Below are positions 63,603 to 64,000 of a stretch of 64,000 nucleotides of DNA, one piece after another; the first letter of the stretch is position 1, and each line of letters starts with the position of its first letter. The notes under the pieces are model-generated. The model saw only the letters and a program-made list of their open reading frames with translations, was not told the origin of the DNA and made no database searches. Source of the DNA: Flavobacterium swingsii. GTDB lineage: Bacteria; Bacteroidota; Bacteroidia; Flavobacteriales; Flavobacteriaceae. Made by a program: the position numbers and the translations under genes. The stretch spans positions 124,001 through 188,000 of the forward strand of contig NZ_FOJT01000004.1 in NCBI RefSeq assembly GCF_900111965.1, read 5' to 3'.

Positions 63603-64000
63603 ATGAAAAAAGGAATGATGAAAAAAATACTCATAGCTTTATTCTTATTTATAGGAACAATGTCTATTCAAGCACAAGAGATTAGATGGGTGACGCTCGA
63701 CGAGGCGATGGCTAGACAAAAAAAGAGTCCAAAGCCCATTTTTATGAATGTTTATACCGATTGGTATGGACCTTGCAAAATGCTTGATAAAGAAACTTTT
63801 CAAGATCCTGAAGTTATAGATTTTATTAATAAAAATTATTACGCTGTTAAGTTTAATGCCGAAGGAAATTCTGTAGTTGCTTTTAAAGGAAATAAATTTT
63901 CTAATCCGGGATTCGATCCTAACCGAAAAGGAAGAAATAGCGCTCACGAACTAACTTCTTATCTTAAGGTTCAAGGTTATCCGGCGATGTATATTATAGA
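63603..64000 (+). CDS. Thioredoxin-like secreted protein (3' end outside window)
   Basis: The frame runs off the window end. It begins with a signal peptide (start at 63603 or, more likely, the ATG at 63618, MKKILIALFLF, ending IQAQ). The thioredoxin fold is shown by the region FMNVYTDWYGPCKMLDK, with WYGPCK as a variant having a single active-site Cys: the first Cys of CxxC is replaced by Tyr-Gly context, so redox function is doubtful. It is followed by a GNKFSNPGF insert and YPAMYII. It may belong to the peptide-transporter unit. Confidence 0.82.
   Translation, partial: MKKGMMKKILIALFLFIGTMSIQAQEIRWVTLDEAMARQKKSPKPIFMNVYTDWYGPCKMLDKETFQDPEVIDFINKNYYAVKFNAEGNSVVAFKGNKFSNPGFDPNRKGRNSAHELTSYLKVQGYPAMYII

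Overview
The window reads as a chromosomal segment of a Flavobacterium-like member of the Bacteroidota. The evidence is an AT-rich genome, promoters of the TAnnTTTG type close to start codons, no Shine-Dalgarno consensus, a type IX secretion (T9SS) adhesin with a PorP/SprF partner, ATP-type PEP carboxykinase, a mevalonate-pathway HMG-CoA reductase with a GYDIA-type GHMP kinase, and a TonB-dependent receptor behind a TPP riboswitch. The genus is an inference from gene content and sequence style. No rRNA, phage, CRISPR array or complete insertion sequence was seen.

Layout. 1-6.6 kb: the end of a DUF3078-like gene, ribE against pdxA, then a fatty-acid block (DUF177, rpmF, fabH, accB, accC) and rnpA. 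6.8-11.8 kb: pckA, a DUF423 membrane protein, a saccharopine dehydrogenase-like gene with an Lrp/AsnC regulator, and an LpxH-type hydrolase. 11.8-14.2 kb: TPP riboswitch and TonB receptor. 14.2-20.9 kb: an accessory membrane-protein gene, a Rieske-like lipoprotein, greA, a HIT protein, a secreted S9 peptidase and a secreted C1 peptidase. 21.2-30.2 kb: a minus-strand operon of a 2006-residue T9SS type-B adhesin, PorP/SprF protein and OmpA-family protein. 30.3-35.5 kb: hflX, a small accessory gene, a MacB-like permease and purH. 35.5-41.1 kb: the elongasome operon mreB-mreC-mreD-mrdA-rodA. 41.1-42.7 kb: repeats, a candidate immunity gene and a 5'-truncated RHS toxin tip. 42.8-49.5 kb: a lipoprotein nuclease, a coiled-coil secreted protein, an Ig-like lipoprotein, a ComF protein, an unknown anchored protein and glyS. 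49.6-50.5 kb: a third accessory gene and tRNA-Phe. 50.6-55.6 kb: coaX, a beta-barrel protein, lptC, a small membrane protein and a SurA/PpiD-type isomerase. 55.7-58.0 kb: GHMP kinase and HMG-CoA reductase. 58.1-64 kb: dipeptidyl peptidase, two POT peptide transporters and a thioredoxin-like protein cut by the window end.

The most interesting signal is that three unrelated accessory genes (around 14.2-16.1, 31.7-32.3 and 49.6-50.4 kb) share one architecture. Each is a single ORF starting 28-42 bases inside a 14-16 bp terminal repeat. The inverse copy of that repeat touches or overlaps the stop-codon region, and a roughly 95-135 bp imperfect palindrome follows. This matches the logic of integron gene cassettes, where the 5' edge completes the attC site of the 3' end, but here single cassettes are scattered at separate intergenic sites with no integrase in view. 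The three palindromes share sequence blocks, which points to one dispersing system.

Most other genes are conserved housekeeping or cell-envelope functions. The 58-64 kb block fits peptide uptake: a secreted dipeptidyl peptidase releases dipeptides and two POT carriers import them.
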